64,000 nucleotides of DNA, from contig NZ_AJLE01000001.1 of NCBI RefSeq assembly GCF_000296775.1, positions 1-64,000 on the forward strand. The letters are read 5' to 3'. How positions within the stretch are numbered: position 1 is the stretch's first letter; each line of letters begins with the position of its first letter. The notes beneath the pieces were generated by a model that made no database searches, had not been told where the DNA came from, and worked only from the letters and a program-made list of their open reading frames with translations. The stretch comes from Sulfurovum sp. AR. GTDB lineage: Bacteria > Campylobacterota > Campylobacteria > Campylobacterales > Sulfurovaceae. The translations under genes were made by a program, and so were the position numbers. This document shows positions 7,940-17,939 of the stretch, piece by piece.

Positions 7940-8045
7940 AATTCTGTCAATCACACAAAGTCTGCTTTGTCACTGTGAACACCTTTGTAAGCATAGCGAT
8001 TTGAGAACAGTGACGACTTTTGCTTACTTTTCTATAAAAGTAAGC
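7940..8045 (-). repeat. Dispersed hairpin repeat, copy 2 (inverted)
   Basis: On the minus strand it begins with a perfect 10-bp hairpin (8045-8036 with 8031-8022, loop CTAT), then GCAAAAGTCGTC, then stem B CAGTGAC/GTCACTG (8008-8014 with 7969-7975). The core TTCTCAAATCGCTATGCTT differs from copy 3 by only one base over that length. It ends in CAAAG/CTTTG (7956-7960 with 7965-7969). It lies about 30 bases from copy 1 in the opposite orientation. Confidence 0.65.
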
Positions 8046-8118
8046 GGGGAAACAATATCACAAGTTTGATGTTAAGGGAGTTTTTTAGATGAAGGAAATA
8101 AATTCCCCAAAAGAGTTT

Positions 8119-8472
8119 TTATAAACTCTTATGCGGATCTTCGTGGCTGTGGTCCCAGGTGAGTTTTCCTCCGCCTAACAGGTGGAAATGTAAGTGGAAT
8201 ACCTCTTGTCCTCCGTCTGGACCATTGTTCGTAATGAGTCTGTATCCTGATTCATCTATACCGACTTTAGTCGCGACTTCTTGTGCAAATTCAGTGAGTC
8301 CTGCCATGGTCTCCGGTGTAACATCCTGAAAACAATCTACATGTGTTTTCGGGATGATGAGAATATGGATAGGTGCCTTAGGGTAGAGGTCATGAAATGC
8401 TAAAAAGTGTTCACTCTCATGAACAGTATTGTTGGGAATTTCTTTGTTTACGATTTTGCAGAATATGCACAT
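8119..8472 (-). CDS. HIT family protein (HinT-like)
   Basis: HIT proteins hydrolyse purine nucleoside phosphoramidates or related AMP conjugates. The 117-residue protein begins with CIFCKIVNKEIP, and the histidine triad HLHFHLLGG is near residues 94-102, typical of HinT. AAAGGA precedes the ATG. It stands alone on the minus strand, divergent from pheS. Cytoplasmic; precise substrate unknown. Confidence 0.93.
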   Translation of the reverse strand: MCIFCKIVNKEIPNNTVHESEHFLAFHDLYPKAPIHILIIPKTHVDCFQDVTPETMAGLTEFAQEVATKVGIDESGYRLITNNGPDGGQEVFHLHFHLLGGGKLTWDHSHEDPHKSL

Positions 8473-8674
8473 GCCGTGGTCCTTTGATCGGTTGATTTTT
8501 TCTTTTTTTTCTTATCATATCCACTTGTGTATACCCCTGTCAAGCAAGGCTGTATTTATAGTGAATCTAAGTTTCATAGGTGTAAAGTATAGCACAGATA
8601 AGTAGTAATAAATCCCATTGTTAGTAATTTTTAGATAAAATCACAACAATACACAGAAGTCATATAGAGGTTAA

Positions 8675-9667
8675 ATGGAAAATTTAGAAGAGAAGATCAT
8701 TCAGGCGGATTCACTTGAAGCATTAGAAAAAGTACGTGTTGAGCTTTTCGGGAAGAAGGGTGTTTTGGCAGCAGAGTTTGCGAAGATGAAAGATGTACCC
8801 GGTCCGGAAAAAAAAGCATTTGCAGAAGGACTGAACAAAAGTAAAGCCGCATTGCAAGCAAGTTTTGATGCACGTTACGAAGTACTGAAATCTGAAGAGA
8901 TAGAAAAGGTACTAAAAAGTGAAGCGATAGATGTTTCACTCTATGGCACACTGGCACAAAAAGGTGCACTGCACCCGGTAATGGAGACGATGGATAAGAT
9001 CATTGACTATTTTGTGGCGTTGAACTTTGCTGTGGAAAGCGGACCGATGGTAGAGGATGACTTCCATAACTTTGAAGCCCTTAACCTCCCTAAATACCAC
9101 CCTGCACGTGATATGCAGGATACATTCTATTTTAAGGATGGCGGACTTTTACGTACACATACCTCTCCTGTACAGATACGTACGATGATGGAGACCAAAC
9201 CGCCTATCCGTATGATCGCTCCGGGAAGTGTGTTTAGACGTGATTATGACTTGACCCATACACCGATGTTCCATCAGGTTGAAGGTCTTGTGGTAGATGA
9301 TAAAGGCAAAGTGAGTTTTGCGAACCTCAAGTCCATATTGACGGATTTCCTACAGTATATGTTCGGGGATGTTGACGTGCGTTTTAGACCTAGTTTCTTC
9401 CCGTTTACCGAGCCTTCTGCTGAAGTGGACATCTCTTGTATCTTCTGTGCCGGTGAGGGATGTAGGGTCTGTTCTCACACAGGATGGCTGGAAGTACTTG
9501 GATGCGGAATCGTTGATCCGAATGTCTTTAAAGCAGTAGGATACGAAGATGTGAGTGGCTATGCCTTTGGCTTAGGTGTAGAGCGTTTTGCAATGCTTAT
9601 GCATAAAATACCTGATCTGAGATCTTTGTTTGAAGGTGATATTCGTTTGTTGGAGCAGTTTAGATGA
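8675..9667 (+). CDS. pheS: Phenylalanine--tRNA ligase alpha subunit
   Basis: Catalytic subunit of the alpha2-beta2 enzyme that charges tRNA-Phe. The 330-residue protein has an N-terminal coiled-coil region (1-85), class II motif 2 around [15 protein letters not shown] (near residue 188), an inserted CxxC/CxxC segment ([12 protein letters not shown] near 252) common in bacterial PheS, and motif 3 [10 protein letters not shown] near 306. AGAGG precedes the ATG. It overlaps pheT by 4 bases (ATGA), so the subunits are translationally coupled. Confidence 0.97.
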   Translation: MENLEEKIIQADSLEALEKVRVELFGKKGVLAAEFAKMKDVPGPEKKAFAEGLNKSKAALQASFDARYEVLKSEEIEKVLKSEAIDVSLYGTLAQKGALHPVMETMDKIIDYFVALNFAVESGPMVEDDFHNFEALNLPKYHPARDMQDTFYFKDGGLLRTHTSPVQIRTMMETKPPIRMIAPGSVFRRDYDLTHTPMFHQVEGLVVDDKGKVSFANLKSILTDFLQYMFGDVDVRFRPSFFPFTEPSAEVDISCIFCAGEGCRVCSHTGWLEVLGCGIVDPNVFKAVGYEDVSGYAFGLGVERFAMLMHKIPDLRSLFEGDIRLLEQFR

Positions 9668-11997
9668 TAGTAACAAGAAGTTGGTTAAATGAATTTATAG
9701 ACCTTAGCGGTGTCTCTAATGAAAAGCTTTATGAAACGTTTAACTCTATAGGACTTGAAGTAGACAGTCTTACACAAATAGAGATCGCGGAAAAAGTGGT
9801 CATAGGAAAGATCCTTTCTTGTGAAAAACATCCCGATGCAGATAAACTGAATGTATGTAAAATAGATGTGGGAAGCGGTACAAGACAGATCGTCTGTGGT
9901 GCTGCTAATGTGGTGGATGCAGAGTATGTGGCAGTAGCGACCATAGGTGCTGTACTTCCTGGTGACTTTGCTATCAAACATGCGAAACTTCGTGGTGTTG
10001 AGAGTGAAGGAATGGTGTGTGCCTCTTCTGAACTTGGACTACCTGATACAGGTAAAGGGATCATGATACTCGATGACAGTATCGGTGAACTTGAAGTGGG
10101 TAAAGAGTTACGTACTTATGAGAAGATCGCAGACACGATCATTGAGCTTGAACTTACAGCCAACAGAGGTGACTGTCTGAGCATTTATGGTGTGGCAAGA
10201 GACTTGAGTACGGCACTCGACATTGATCTGAAACCTTTTGAGTATAAACAAGAAGAGAAGATAAAACTCGGTATCGCCAGAGAAGCAGAGCTTCACCATT
10301 CAGGTGAAATGGATGCAGACCTGCATTATAAACTTGCTACGATAGAACAGATATCAAATAGTTTTATTGTACAGTTGCGTTTAGCCATGATAGGGGTAGA
10401 AGCCGAAGGAAAACTTGCAAGTATGCTGGCATATGCAACACATACCACAGGTGTTGTGCTACGTGCATATAACAGTAAAATATTCCGTAATGATGAAAAT
10501 AAGATCTCTGTGCATACAGTAGCAAAAGCAAAAGGTATTATCGAGATCATCGGAAATGAGAAAGTGCTTTCCGTTGTGGGTGTGCAGCAGGAAGAAGCGT
10601 GTACAGCCAATGATAATACAAAAGAGCTTTTGATAGAAGCAAGCTACATCAACCCTGATACTTTGGTTGAGGCAGTTGCAACTACTTCTTTGAAAACGGA
10701 TGAACTCTATTACAAGACATCCAGAGGTTCCAACCCTGATCTTCAATTCGGGCTATCGTTCCTGGCCTCTATGATGGACAATTATACAGATATCTCCTGT
10801 TATGAAGGTTCATTGATCGTAAGTGCGGAAAAAGAACATGAAACCGTGATTGTTGATGCAAACGAGATCTCCTCTATCATCGGTATGGATCTTGAAATGG
10901 GAAGGATCGTATCGATACTTCAAAAACTTGGATTTGAGATCAATTCTATGGGGCATGACCTGGTTGCTGCAGTGGTACCTCATTTTAGACATGATATTAA
11001 ACATTTACAGGATATTGCAGAAGAGATTGTACGTATCGTAGGTATCAATAACATAGAAGCCAAACCTTTTGTATTTGCTGAACAACCGCGTCTTAATGCG
11101 ACAAGTGATAGATATAAGACAAAAAAAGCGTTTAAGAACCGTGCAGTGGGTGTCTCCTTCTATGAGAATGTCTCGTATGTATTTTCTCAAAGAGCGCTTT
11201 TGGAAAAATATGGTTTTGCGACGGTAGATGAAGCACTGGAACTCGCAAACCCTATCGCAGAAGAGCTCAATACATTGAGATCTACAATATTGGTCAATTT
11301 GCTTAATGCAGTGAAGCGCAATGTAAGTTACAGTAAAAAATCGATCCCTCTGTTTGAAATAGGTGCAGTGTTTGGAAGTAAAAGAGAACAAAAAGAGGTG
11401 ATTTCTTTTGTCTTCTCGGGACAGGTTGAAGGTGAGAATGTAAGAAATGCCGGTAAACCGCAGATGATCGACTTTGCTTCTTTTACACAAAAAGTAGGTG
11501 CAGTGGTCGGTGCGTTTGAACTGGTACCTTGTACGTATGAAAATGGGCTGATCCACCCGTATCAGTCTGCCAACATCATTGTAGACGGTAAAGTGTGCGG
11601 ATTCATTTCAAAGCTGCATCCGACAGTACAGGAAAGCTTTGATGTCCCTGTGACATTCATCGCGGAACTTGATTTTGATGTGTTGTTACCGACACATATC
11701 AATGCGACACCTGTCTCTAAGTTCCAAGGCGTTTATAAAGACCTCTCTGTAGTGATCGATAAATCTTTGAACTACTATGAAGTGGCTCAAGTACTGAATG
11801 CACTGGAACTTCCAATGCTTAAAGATAGCTATCCTGTAGATATCTATGAAGATGAGAATTTGGGTGATAAGAAAAGTCTTACAGTACGTTTCTTCATCCA
11901 ATCTATGGACAGAACACTTGAAGATAGTGATATAGAAGCAGTGATGGGTCAGGTCATGACTGCACTTGAGACAGAATGTAAAGCGGAATTGAGATAA
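9664..11997 (+). CDS. pheT: Phenylalanine--tRNA ligase beta subunit
   Basis: The 777-residue beta subunit forms the active tetramer with PheS, binds tRNA and edits mischarged Tyr. Visible domains: N-terminal tRNA-binding OB fold (about 40-150, including [14 protein letters not shown] and [11 protein letters not shown]), the B3/B4 editing region (about 215-390), the B5 region and catalytic-like core (about 400-680) and the C-terminal ferredoxin-fold anticodon-binding domain (about 685-777, [12 protein letters not shown] start). Length is normal. ispH begins two bases after its stop codon. Confidence 0.96.
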   Translation: MIVTRSWLNEFIDLSGVSNEKLYETFNSIGLEVDSLTQIEIAEKVVIGKILSCEKHPDADKLNVCKIDVGSGTRQIVCGAANVVDAEYVAVATIGAVLPGDFAIKHAKLRGVESEGMVCASSELGLPDTGKGIMILDDSIGELEVGKELRTYEKIADTIIELELTANRGDCLSIYGVARDLSTALDIDLKPFEYKQEEKIKLGIAREAELHHSGEMDADLHYKLATIEQISNSFIVQLRLAMIGVEAEGKLASMLAYATHTTGVVLRAYNSKIFRNDENKISVHTVAKAKGIIEIIGNEKVLSVVGVQQEEACTANDNTKELLIEASYINPDTLVEAVATTSLKTDELYYKTSRGSNPDLQFGLSFLASMMDNYTDISCYEGSLIVSAEKEHETVIVDANEISSIIGMDLEMGRIVSILQKLGFEINSMGHDLVAAVVPHFRHDIKHLQDIAEEIVRIVGINNIEAKPFVFAEQPRLNATSDRYKTKKAFKNRAVGVSFYENVSYVFSQRALLEKYGFATVDEALELANPIAEELNTLRSTILVNLLNAVKRNVSYSKKSIPLFEIGAVFGSKREQKEVISFVFSGQVEGENVRNAGKPQMIDFASFTQKVGAVVGAFELVPCTYENGLIHPYQSANIIVDGKVCGFISKLHPTVQESFDVPVTFIAELDFDVLLPTHINATPVSKFQGVYKDLSVVIDKSLNYYEVAQVLNALELPMLKDSYPVDIYEDENLGDKKSLTVRFFIQSMDRTLEDSDIEAVMGQVMTALETECKAELR

Positions 11998-11999
11998 AG

Positions 12000-12851
12000 A
12001 TGAAAATACAGTTAGCTTCTAGTTACGGTTTTTGTTTTGGTGTGAAAAGAGCTATCGAGATAGCTGAAGCACATAGAGGATCTGTGACGTACGGGCCTCT
12101 GATCCATAACAAAGATGAGATCAATAGACTCAAAGAAGGGTTTAACATCGGTCTTGCTGAACGTCTTGAAGATATCGAAACGAATGATGCTGTGGTGATC
12201 CGTACACATGGTATCCCAAAAAACGAATTGGCTGTGTTAAAAAGTCAAGACCATAAAGTGATAGATGCAACATGCCCTTATGTAACTACCCCGCAAAATA
12301 TTGTACAAAAGATGAGTGTAGAGGGGTATAGCATCGTGATCTTTGGTGATAAGGATCATCCGGAGATCAAAGGTGTAGTGAGTTATGCCGAAGATCCGGA
12401 AGATGCGTTTATCGTACTTGAACCTGAAGAGTTGGAATCACTTCCTTTGAAAGGGAAGGTTGCCGTGGTTTCTCAAACCACAAAAAAACCTGAAGATTTC
12501 GCAAAGATCGTGACAGCCTTGCTGGAAACACGTAAAGAGGTAAGGGTCTTTAATACGATCTGTACTGCAACATTTGAAAACCAGGACGCAGCAGCGGAAC
12601 TGGCTAAAAAAGCTGATGTGATGATCGTCATTGGAGGCAAACACTCTTCCAATACCAAACAGCTGCATAGTATCTGTGAGCGTCACTGTAAAGACAGCTA
12701 CCTCATAGAGAATGAACAAGAGCTTGAAGCTAGTTGGTTTGATGGGAAGGAACTTTGTGGTATCTCTGCCGGTGCTTCTACACCTGACTGGATCGTACAA
12801 AATGTGATCAACAAGATACAAGAGATGAAAAAGGTAGATGAGGTTATATGA
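12000..12851 (+). CDS. ispH: 4-hydroxy-3-methylbut-2-enyl diphosphate reductase
   Basis: Last enzyme of the MEP isoprenoid pathway, reducing HMBPP to IPP and DMAPP with an Fe-S cluster. The 283-residue protein carries the three cluster cysteines in GFCFGVKRA (near residue 12), DATCPYV (near 96) and NTICTAT (near 191), plus the TH and HSSNT motifs. It is in the pheST-ispH-aroA operon; its stop overlaps the aroA start by 4 bases (ATGA). Confidence 0.97.
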   Translation: MKIQLASSYGFCFGVKRAIEIAEAHRGSVTYGPLIHNKDEINRLKEGFNIGLAERLEDIETNDAVVIRTHGIPKNELAVLKSQDHKVIDATCPYVTTPQNIVQKMSVEGYSIVIFGDKDHPEIKGVVSYAEDPEDAFIVLEPEELESLPLKGKVAVVSQTTKKPEDFAKIVTALLETRKEVRVFNTICTATFENQDAAAELAKKADVMIVIGGKHSSNTKQLHSICERHCKDSYLIENEQELEASWFDGKELCGISAGASTPDWIVQNVINKIQEMKKVDEVI

Positions 12852-14128
12852 ACACACTGACACTCAAACCCATTTCCAAAATAGAAGGGGAGGTCAATCT
12901 TCCGGGATCTAAAAGCCTTTCAAACAGGGCTTTACTGCTTGCATCATTGGCAGAGGGGACCACAAGGATCACCAATCTTTTAGAGAGTGATGATACAAGA
13001 CATATGCTCAATGCACTCAAACAGCTTGGTATCGACTATACCCTTTCAGAAGATAAAACAGAGTGTACCGTGATCGGTAATGCAGGGGCGATACACAGTG
13101 CCAATCTGCAGGAACTCTTCCTAGGGAATGCAGGTACAGCGATGCGGCCGCTTTGTGCGGCACTCTGTCTTGGTACAGGTTCTTATCTGCTTACGGGAGA
13201 ACCTCGAATGAAAGAGAGACCTATAGGACATTTGGTCGATGCTTTGAGAGAAGCAGGTGCAACGATCAGTTATCAGGAAAATGAAGGATACCCGCCTCTG
13301 CTGATAGAAGCCAATGGACTCTCCGGCGGTGATGTGAAGATCGATGGTGCTATCTCAAGTCAGTTCCTCACAGCACTTTTGCTTGCTGCACCTCTGGCAA
13401 AAGAGGATATGACGATCTCCATTATCGGAGAGCTGGTCTCTAAACCCTACATTGATATCACACTGCATATTATGAAAGAGTTTGGGGTAGAGGTCGAGAA
13501 TGACAATTATCAGACCTTTAAAGTCAAAAGTGGACAAACCTATCAAGCTGTAGAGACGTTTATGGTAGAGGGGGATGCTTCTTCTGCTTCTTATTTTTTA
13601 GCGGCTGCTGCGATCAAAGGCGGTACAGTCAAAGTCACAGGTATCGGGAAAAAGAGTATTCAGGGAGATGTGCAATTCGTTGATGTACTTGAAAAAATGG
13701 GCGCTATCGTAGAGTGGGGTGATGATTATGTAGCGGTAAGCAGGGGAGAACTTCATCCTATAGATATGGATTTCAACCATATACCTGATGCTGCTATGAC
13801 CATAGCCACAACAGCACTTTTTGCAGAAGGCACTACGACACTTAGAAATATCTATAACTGGCGTGTAAAAGAGACAGATAGACTCTTTGCCATGGCAACT
13901 GAACTGCGCAAGGTCGGAGCGGAAGTAGAAGAGGGGGAAGACTACTTAAAGATCACCCCACCTAAACAACTTAAACATGCAGCGATTGATACATATGATG
14001 ATCATAGAATGGCCATGTGTTTCTCTCTTTTAGCACTCGACCCGGTCTCTGTGACCATCAACGAACCTGAATGTACTGCTAAAACTTTCCCTACATATTT
14101 TAAAGTACTAGAGAGTATTTCTTCTTAA
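12848..14128 (+). CDS. aroA: 3-phosphoshikimate 1-carboxyvinyltransferase (EPSP synthase)
   Basis: Sixth shikimate-pathway enzyme, joining shikimate-3-phosphate and PEP. The 426-residue protein shows [18 protein letters not shown] near residue 18, [13 protein letters not shown] near 91 (the PEP-site NAGTA motif), GEPRMKERP near 118 and the C-terminal DDHRMAM motif near 380. The NAGTAMRP form with Ala at the variable position suggests a class I-like active site. Overlaps ispH by 4 bases. Confidence 0.97.
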   Translation: MNTLTLKPISKIEGEVNLPGSKSLSNRALLLASLAEGTTRITNLLESDDTRHMLNALKQLGIDYTLSEDKTECTVIGNAGAIHSANLQELFLGNAGTAMRPLCAALCLGTGSYLLTGEPRMKERPIGHLVDALREAGATISYQENEGYPPLLIEANGLSGGDVKIDGAISSQFLTALLLAAPLAKEDMTISIIGELVSKPYIDITLHIMKEFGVEVENDNYQTFKVKSGQTYQAVETFMVEGDASSASYFLAAAAIKGGTVKVTGIGKKSIQGDVQFVDVLEKMGAIVEWGDDYVAVSRGELHPIDMDFNHIPDAAMTIATTALFAEGTTTLRNIYNWRVKETDRLFAMATELRKVGAEVEEGEDYLKITPPKQLKHAAIDTYDDHRMAMCFSLLALDPVSVTINEPECTAKTFPTYFKVLESISS

Positions 14129-14146
14129 AAATACTTAAAAAAATAG

Positions 14147-14227
14147 TATTATAAGCATATTAAAGTCACAGGCTACATCGGCAAATAGCTACTATTGGTC
14201 TGCTATTCATATAGCTTGTGATACTTT
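14147..14227 (+). ncRNA. Strong hairpin with its own promoter between aroA and rpsA
   Basis: TATTAT at 14147-14152 predicts a start near 14160. Immediately after, AAAG 14162-14165 plus TCACAGGCTA 14166-14175 pair with TAGCTTGTGA 14212-14221 plus CTTT 14224-14227 (2-nt bulge), and inside AATAGC 14184-14189 pairs with GCTATT 14202-14207. No T-run follows, so it is not a standard terminator. It could be a small RNA or a structured leader of rpsA. Confidence 0.5.
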
Positions 14228-14258
14228 CTCCTATAAGCCATATTTATGGTTAAAATAG

Positions 14259-14264
14259 TATAAT
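14259..14264 (+). promoter_or_regulatory. Proximal rpsA -10 box
   Basis: TATAAT at 14259-14264, 31 bases before the rpsA ATG. Transcripts from here would not include the hairpin at 14162-14227. Confidence 0.55.
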
Positions 14265-14295
14265 AACGCAAAATTAGGCACACATAAGGATAGGT

Positions 14296-15948
14296 ATGAA
14301 GTTCGAAGATATCGAAATAGAAGATGTAGATTTTGAGGCGATGCTTGAGGAATCGTTTAAAAAGTCAGAGTCAAAAAGTGATTTAGTTACAGGTACAGTT
14401 GTTAAGATAGATGAAAAAGATAATATATCAGTTGTTGATATCGGTGGCGGCAGAGATGCAACACTTGCACTTGATGAACTAAGAGATGAAGAGGGTAACC
14501 TTGCATTTAACGTAGGTGACACAATTGATGTTGTGAACTTGGGAAGAGGCCGTATTTCTCATAAAGCGGCATTAAGCAGAGCAGCACTCAATGAATTTAT
14601 CGCTGAGTATGATGAAGACCAAGAGTATATCATCGAAGGTGTGATAACAAAGACAAACAAAGGTGGTTATGTTGTGGACTGTGATGGTCTAGAATTCTTC
14701 ATGCCACGTACACTCTCTTACCTCTCTTCAAAAGTGGATCCAACAGGTAAAAAAGTAAAAGCAGTTATCGTTAAAGTAGACAAAGATAAAGGTTCAGTTG
14801 TTGTTTCTAGAAAAGAGTTGATTGAGCGTGACAAAGCAAAAACGGATGAGATCGTTGCTGAACTTCTTGAGAAAAAAGAACCGGTAGTCGGTACAATTAA
14901 GAAAATTACTTCTTATGGTATGTTTGTAGATGTAGGTGGTATTGACGGTCTTGTTCACTACTCACAGATCTCTCATAAAGGTCCAGTGAACCCATCTAAA
15001 TATTTCTCTGAAGGTGACCAAGTCAATGTGATCGCTTTAGACTATGATAAAAAGAAAAGACATCTTTCACTCTCTATTAAAGATGCAAATCCTGATCCTT
15101 GGGCTGATATTGATTCTATCATCGGTGTGGGTGATACAGTCACAGCTACAGTTTCTAACATTGAACCTTATGGTGTATTTGTTGATCTCGGTGAAGATCT
15201 TGAAGCATTCCTTCATGTATCTGAGATCTCTTGGGATAAAAATGTGAAGCACCCGAAAGATTACCTTGAACTTAATTCAGAGATCAATGTTGAAGTGATC
15301 GAGATCGATAAAGAGGGTAGAAGATTAAGAGTGAGCCTTAAAAATCTTCTACCAAAACCTATGGATGCATTTACAGCTGAACACAAAGTGGGTGATGTAG
15401 TGACTGGTACAGTAACATCGATCACTGATTTTGGTGCATTCGTAAAAGTGGGTACAGTCGAAGGTCTTCTTCACAATCAAGAAATTTCTTGGGACAAAGC
15501 AAAGAATGCAAAATCTGAACTTAACGTCGGTGACGAAGTTGAAGTGAAGATCATTAAAATTGACAGAGATGCAGGTAAGATCTCATTGAGTAAAAAAGCA
15601 CTGGAAGATTCACCGGTCAAAGCATTTGCTCAAACGCATAAAAATGGATCTATCGTAACAGGAACTGTTAAAGATAAAAAAGAGTTCGGTGTATTTATTT
15701 CACTTGAAGACAATATTGATGCATTGATCAGAACAGAAGATCTTCATCCGCTTAAATTTGACGAGATTGAAAAAGGTCAGGAGATCAAAGGTGTGATCAG
15801 CTTTATTGATCCTAACAATGATAGAATCAGAGTTTCTGTAAAAAGACTTGAGCGTCAAGAAGAGAGAGATGCAATGGAACAGCTTAATTTAGAGCAAGAT
15901 GACAGCATGACTCTTGGTGATGCTTTTGGTGATAAGTTTAAAAAATAA
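14296..15948 (+). CDS. rpsA: 30S ribosomal protein S1
   Basis: S1 helps the 30S subunit bind and unfold mRNA. The 550-residue protein contains six S1-type OB-fold repeats, recognisable from repeated VTGTVxxI...GxFVxVG...LhHxSE-like segments at roughly residues 34-100, 118-184, 202-270, 287-357, 374-444 and 461-530. The N-terminus is acidic as usual for ribosome binding. AAGGAT precedes the ATG. It is followed by a strong terminator at 15978-16015. Confidence 0.96.
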   Translation: MKFEDIEIEDVDFEAMLEESFKKSESKSDLVTGTVVKIDEKDNISVVDIGGGRDATLALDELRDEEGNLAFNVGDTIDVVNLGRGRISHKAALSRAALNEFIAEYDEDQEYIIEGVITKTNKGGYVVDCDGLEFFMPRTLSYLSSKVDPTGKKVKAVIVKVDKDKGSVVVSRKELIERDKAKTDEIVAELLEKKEPVVGTIKKITSYGMFVDVGGIDGLVHYSQISHKGPVNPSKYFSEGDQVNVIALDYDKKKRHLSLSIKDANPDPWADIDSIIGVGDTVTATVSNIEPYGVFVDLGEDLEAFLHVSEISWDKNVKHPKDYLELNSEINVEVIEIDKEGRRLRVSLKNLLPKPMDAFTAEHKVGDVVTGTVTSITDFGAFVKVGTVEGLLHNQEISWDKAKNAKSELNVGDEVEVKIIKIDRDAGKISLSKKALEDSPVKAFAQTHKNGSIVTGTVKDKKEFGVFISLEDNIDALIRTEDLHPLKFDEIEKGQEIKGVISFIDPNNDRIRVSVKRLERQEERDAMEQLNLEQDDSMTLGDAFGDKFKK

Positions 15949-15977
15949 TTCTTAGAATAAAGCTTTAAATTCTCAAA

Positions 15978-16015
15978 AGAAGGGAGTGTGTACTTAAACA
16001 CATTTCTTTCTTTTT
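15978..16015 (+). terminator. rpsA terminator
   Basis: A 14-bp stem, with several G-T pairs, between 15978-15991 and 15998-16011 around loop ACTTAA, running into a T-run. Confidence 0.75.
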
Positions 16016-16040
16016 GATTCCTAATATTGAGTTGCCTTTA

Positions 16041-16077
16041 GTAGGTGGTTCATACGATTCATCGTATCCTCACGTAC
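16041..16077 (+). promoter_or_regulatory. Structured serA leader hairpin
   Basis: ATACGA 16052-16057 pairs with TCGTAT 16062-16067 around TTCA, extended outward by GTAGGTG 16041-16047 with CACGTAC 16071-16077 (one mismatch). A small GTAC/GTAC repeat follows at 16074-16087. It lies between the rpsA terminator and the serA start, so it could be a leader element of serA. No known riboswitch is recognised. Confidence 0.4.
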
Positions 16078-16116
16078 TTTATGGTACTTTAATTTCACAA
16101 AAATAAAGGTTATAAG

Positions 16117-17706
16117 ATGTCAAAAAAGACGATTGTTGTTTGTGACCATATCCACCAGGATGGATTGGATATTCTCGCTAATGATAGTGAAATAGAATTT
16201 ATAAATGCAGCAGATGAGCCTAAAGATAAGCTCCTTGCCGAGTTCATCCCTTTAGCTGATGTTGCCATTACACGTTCTTCTACAGATGTAGATGATGCAT
16301 TTTTAGCACAAGCTAAAAAAGTAACAGCAGTGGTACGTGCAGGTGTAGGTGTCGATAACGTAGATATCCCTGGATCTAGTAAACAGGGTATTGTTGTAAT
16401 GAATGTGCCTACAGCAAACACTATCGCAGCAGTTGAGCTTACAATGACGCATATGCTATCATGTGTAAGAACCTTTCCTTATGCGCATAACAATCTTAAA
16501 CTCGATCGTGTATGGAGAAGACAAGACTGGTATGGTACGGAACTTAAAGATAAAAAATTGGGTATCATTGGTTTTGGTAATATCGGTTCACGTGTAGGAA
16601 AAAGAGCGAAAGCATTTGAAATGGATATTGTTGCCTATGATCCATACATTGATCCAAGTAAAGCAACAGATCTAGATATCGGATACACGAAGAATTTTGA
16701 AGATATTCTAGCATGTGACATCATTACGATCCATACACCTAAAAACTCTGAGACGATCGGTATGATTGGTAAGGATGAAATAGCGAAAATGAAAGATGGC
16801 GTGATCCTTATTAACTGTGCGAGAGGTGGTCTTTATGACGAAGATGCACTTTTAGAGGGTCTTACTTCAGGTAAGATCGCTATGGCTGGTATCGATGTAT
16901 TTAACAAGGAACCAGCAACGGACCATCCGCTTCTTGATCTTGATAATGTGACTGTAACACCTCACCTTGGAGCAAATACAAAAGAATCACAAAAAAATAT
17001 TGCGATCCAGGCAGCTGAAAATGCGATCGCGGCAGCAAAAGGTATTGCATACCCTAATGCACTTAATTTACCTATTAAAGAAAATGAACTGCCTGATTTT
17101 GTAAGACCATACCTGGAACTGATACAAAAGATAGGTCATTTGTCTGCACAGATCACAAAAAGTGCTGTGAAGTCTATTAAGGTAAGTGCAGCTGGACCTG
17201 TTGCAGAACATTTGGAATCTATGGGAACATTTGCAACGGTAGGTGTGCTTACAGAATCTTTAGGGGATCAGATCAACTACGTCAATGCTGAATTCGTTGC
17301 AGATGAACGTGATATAGAGATCACCAAAGAAGTAAAACCGAACAACAGTGGATTTACGAATAAAGTCGGTGTGAAACTGACAACTGCAGCAGGAACTATC
17401 TCTATCGCTGGTACAGTATTTGATGACACTGAACAACGTATTATCGAGATCGATGATTATATCCTGGATGTTGATCCAAAAGGAACCATGATCTTCTTCA
17501 GAAATACAGACACTCCGGGTGTGATCGGCGATGTAGGTAGGATCATGGCAGAGAATGGTCTGAATATCTCTGACTTTAGATTAGGACGTGACAGCAAGAA
17601 ACAAGCACTGGCTGTGGTACGTGTAGACGGTCAAGTCAAGAAAGAACTTCTTGAACAACTTGCTTCCTTGGAAGCATGTATCAGTGTTGCTCACGCAACA
17701 CTTTAA
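16117..17706 (+). CDS. serA: D-3-phosphoglycerate dehydrogenase
   Basis: First enzyme of serine synthesis, oxidising 3-phosphoglycerate with NAD. The 529-residue long form has the substrate/NAD domains (GVGVDNVD near residue 76; Rossmann GIIGFGNIGSRVG near 148; catalytic HLGANTKES near 283), an intervening ASB domain, and a C-terminal ACT domain (about 455-529, NTDTPGVIGDVG) that usually senses serine. AAAGG is upstream. A terminator follows at 17710-17730. Confidence 0.96.
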   Translation: MSKKTIVVCDHIHQDGLDILANDSEIEFINAADEPKDKLLAEFIPLADVAITRSSTDVDDAFLAQAKKVTAVVRAGVGVDNVDIPGSSKQGIVVMNVPTANTIAAVELTMTHMLSCVRTFPYAHNNLKLDRVWRRQDWYGTELKDKKLGIIGFGNIGSRVGKRAKAFEMDIVAYDPYIDPSKATDLDIGYTKNFEDILACDIITIHTPKNSETIGMIGKDEIAKMKDGVILINCARGGLYDEDALLEGLTSGKIAMAGIDVFNKEPATDHPLLDLDNVTVTPHLGANTKESQKNIAIQAAENAIAAAKGIAYPNALNLPIKENELPDFVRPYLELIQKIGHLSAQITKSAVKSIKVSAAGPVAEHLESMGTFATVGVLTESLGDQINYVNAEFVADERDIEITKEVKPNNSGFTNKVGVKLTTAAGTISIAGTVFDDTEQRIIEIDDYILDVDPKGTMIFFRNTDTPGVIGDVGRIMAENGLNISDFRLGRDSKKQALAVVRVDGQVKKELLEQLASLEACISVAHATL

Positions 17707-17709
17707 TAA

Positions 17710-17738
17710 CTAAGTGGGTTCCCCACTTAGTCTCTTTT
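17710..17738 (+). terminator. serA terminator
   Basis: CTAAGTGGG 17710-17718 pairs perfectly with CCCACTTAG 17722-17730, followed by TCTCTTTT. Confidence 0.8.
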
Positions 17739-17848
17739 CATTCCTCTTTTTATTTATCCATACACTATTGATTACAATTTAACCAAATAACCTGTTGCAT
17801 TCATAACGAAGTTCAAGTATACTAATTATTGTATCATCTTATATATGT

Positions 17849-17906
17849 TATAATGCAAACTTATTTTATGATGACTGTGGTAATCAAGTGCTACTTTAGT
17901 TATAAT
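17849..17906 (+). promoter_or_regulatory. Tandem -10 boxes of the RND efflux operon
   Basis: TATAAT at 17849-17854 and again at 17901-17906, 52 bases apart, upstream of the TolC gene at 17940. No regulator gene is adjacent, and I could not identify an operator with confidence. Confidence 0.5.
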
Positions 17907-17939
17907 ATAAGATAATCTTGGATAAATGGAGTCTCTCTT

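Noticed and set aside
7845-8069. A 74-codon frame between the ABC-F and HIT genes
   Set aside because: It is made of the two inverted repeat copies and has no ribosome site.
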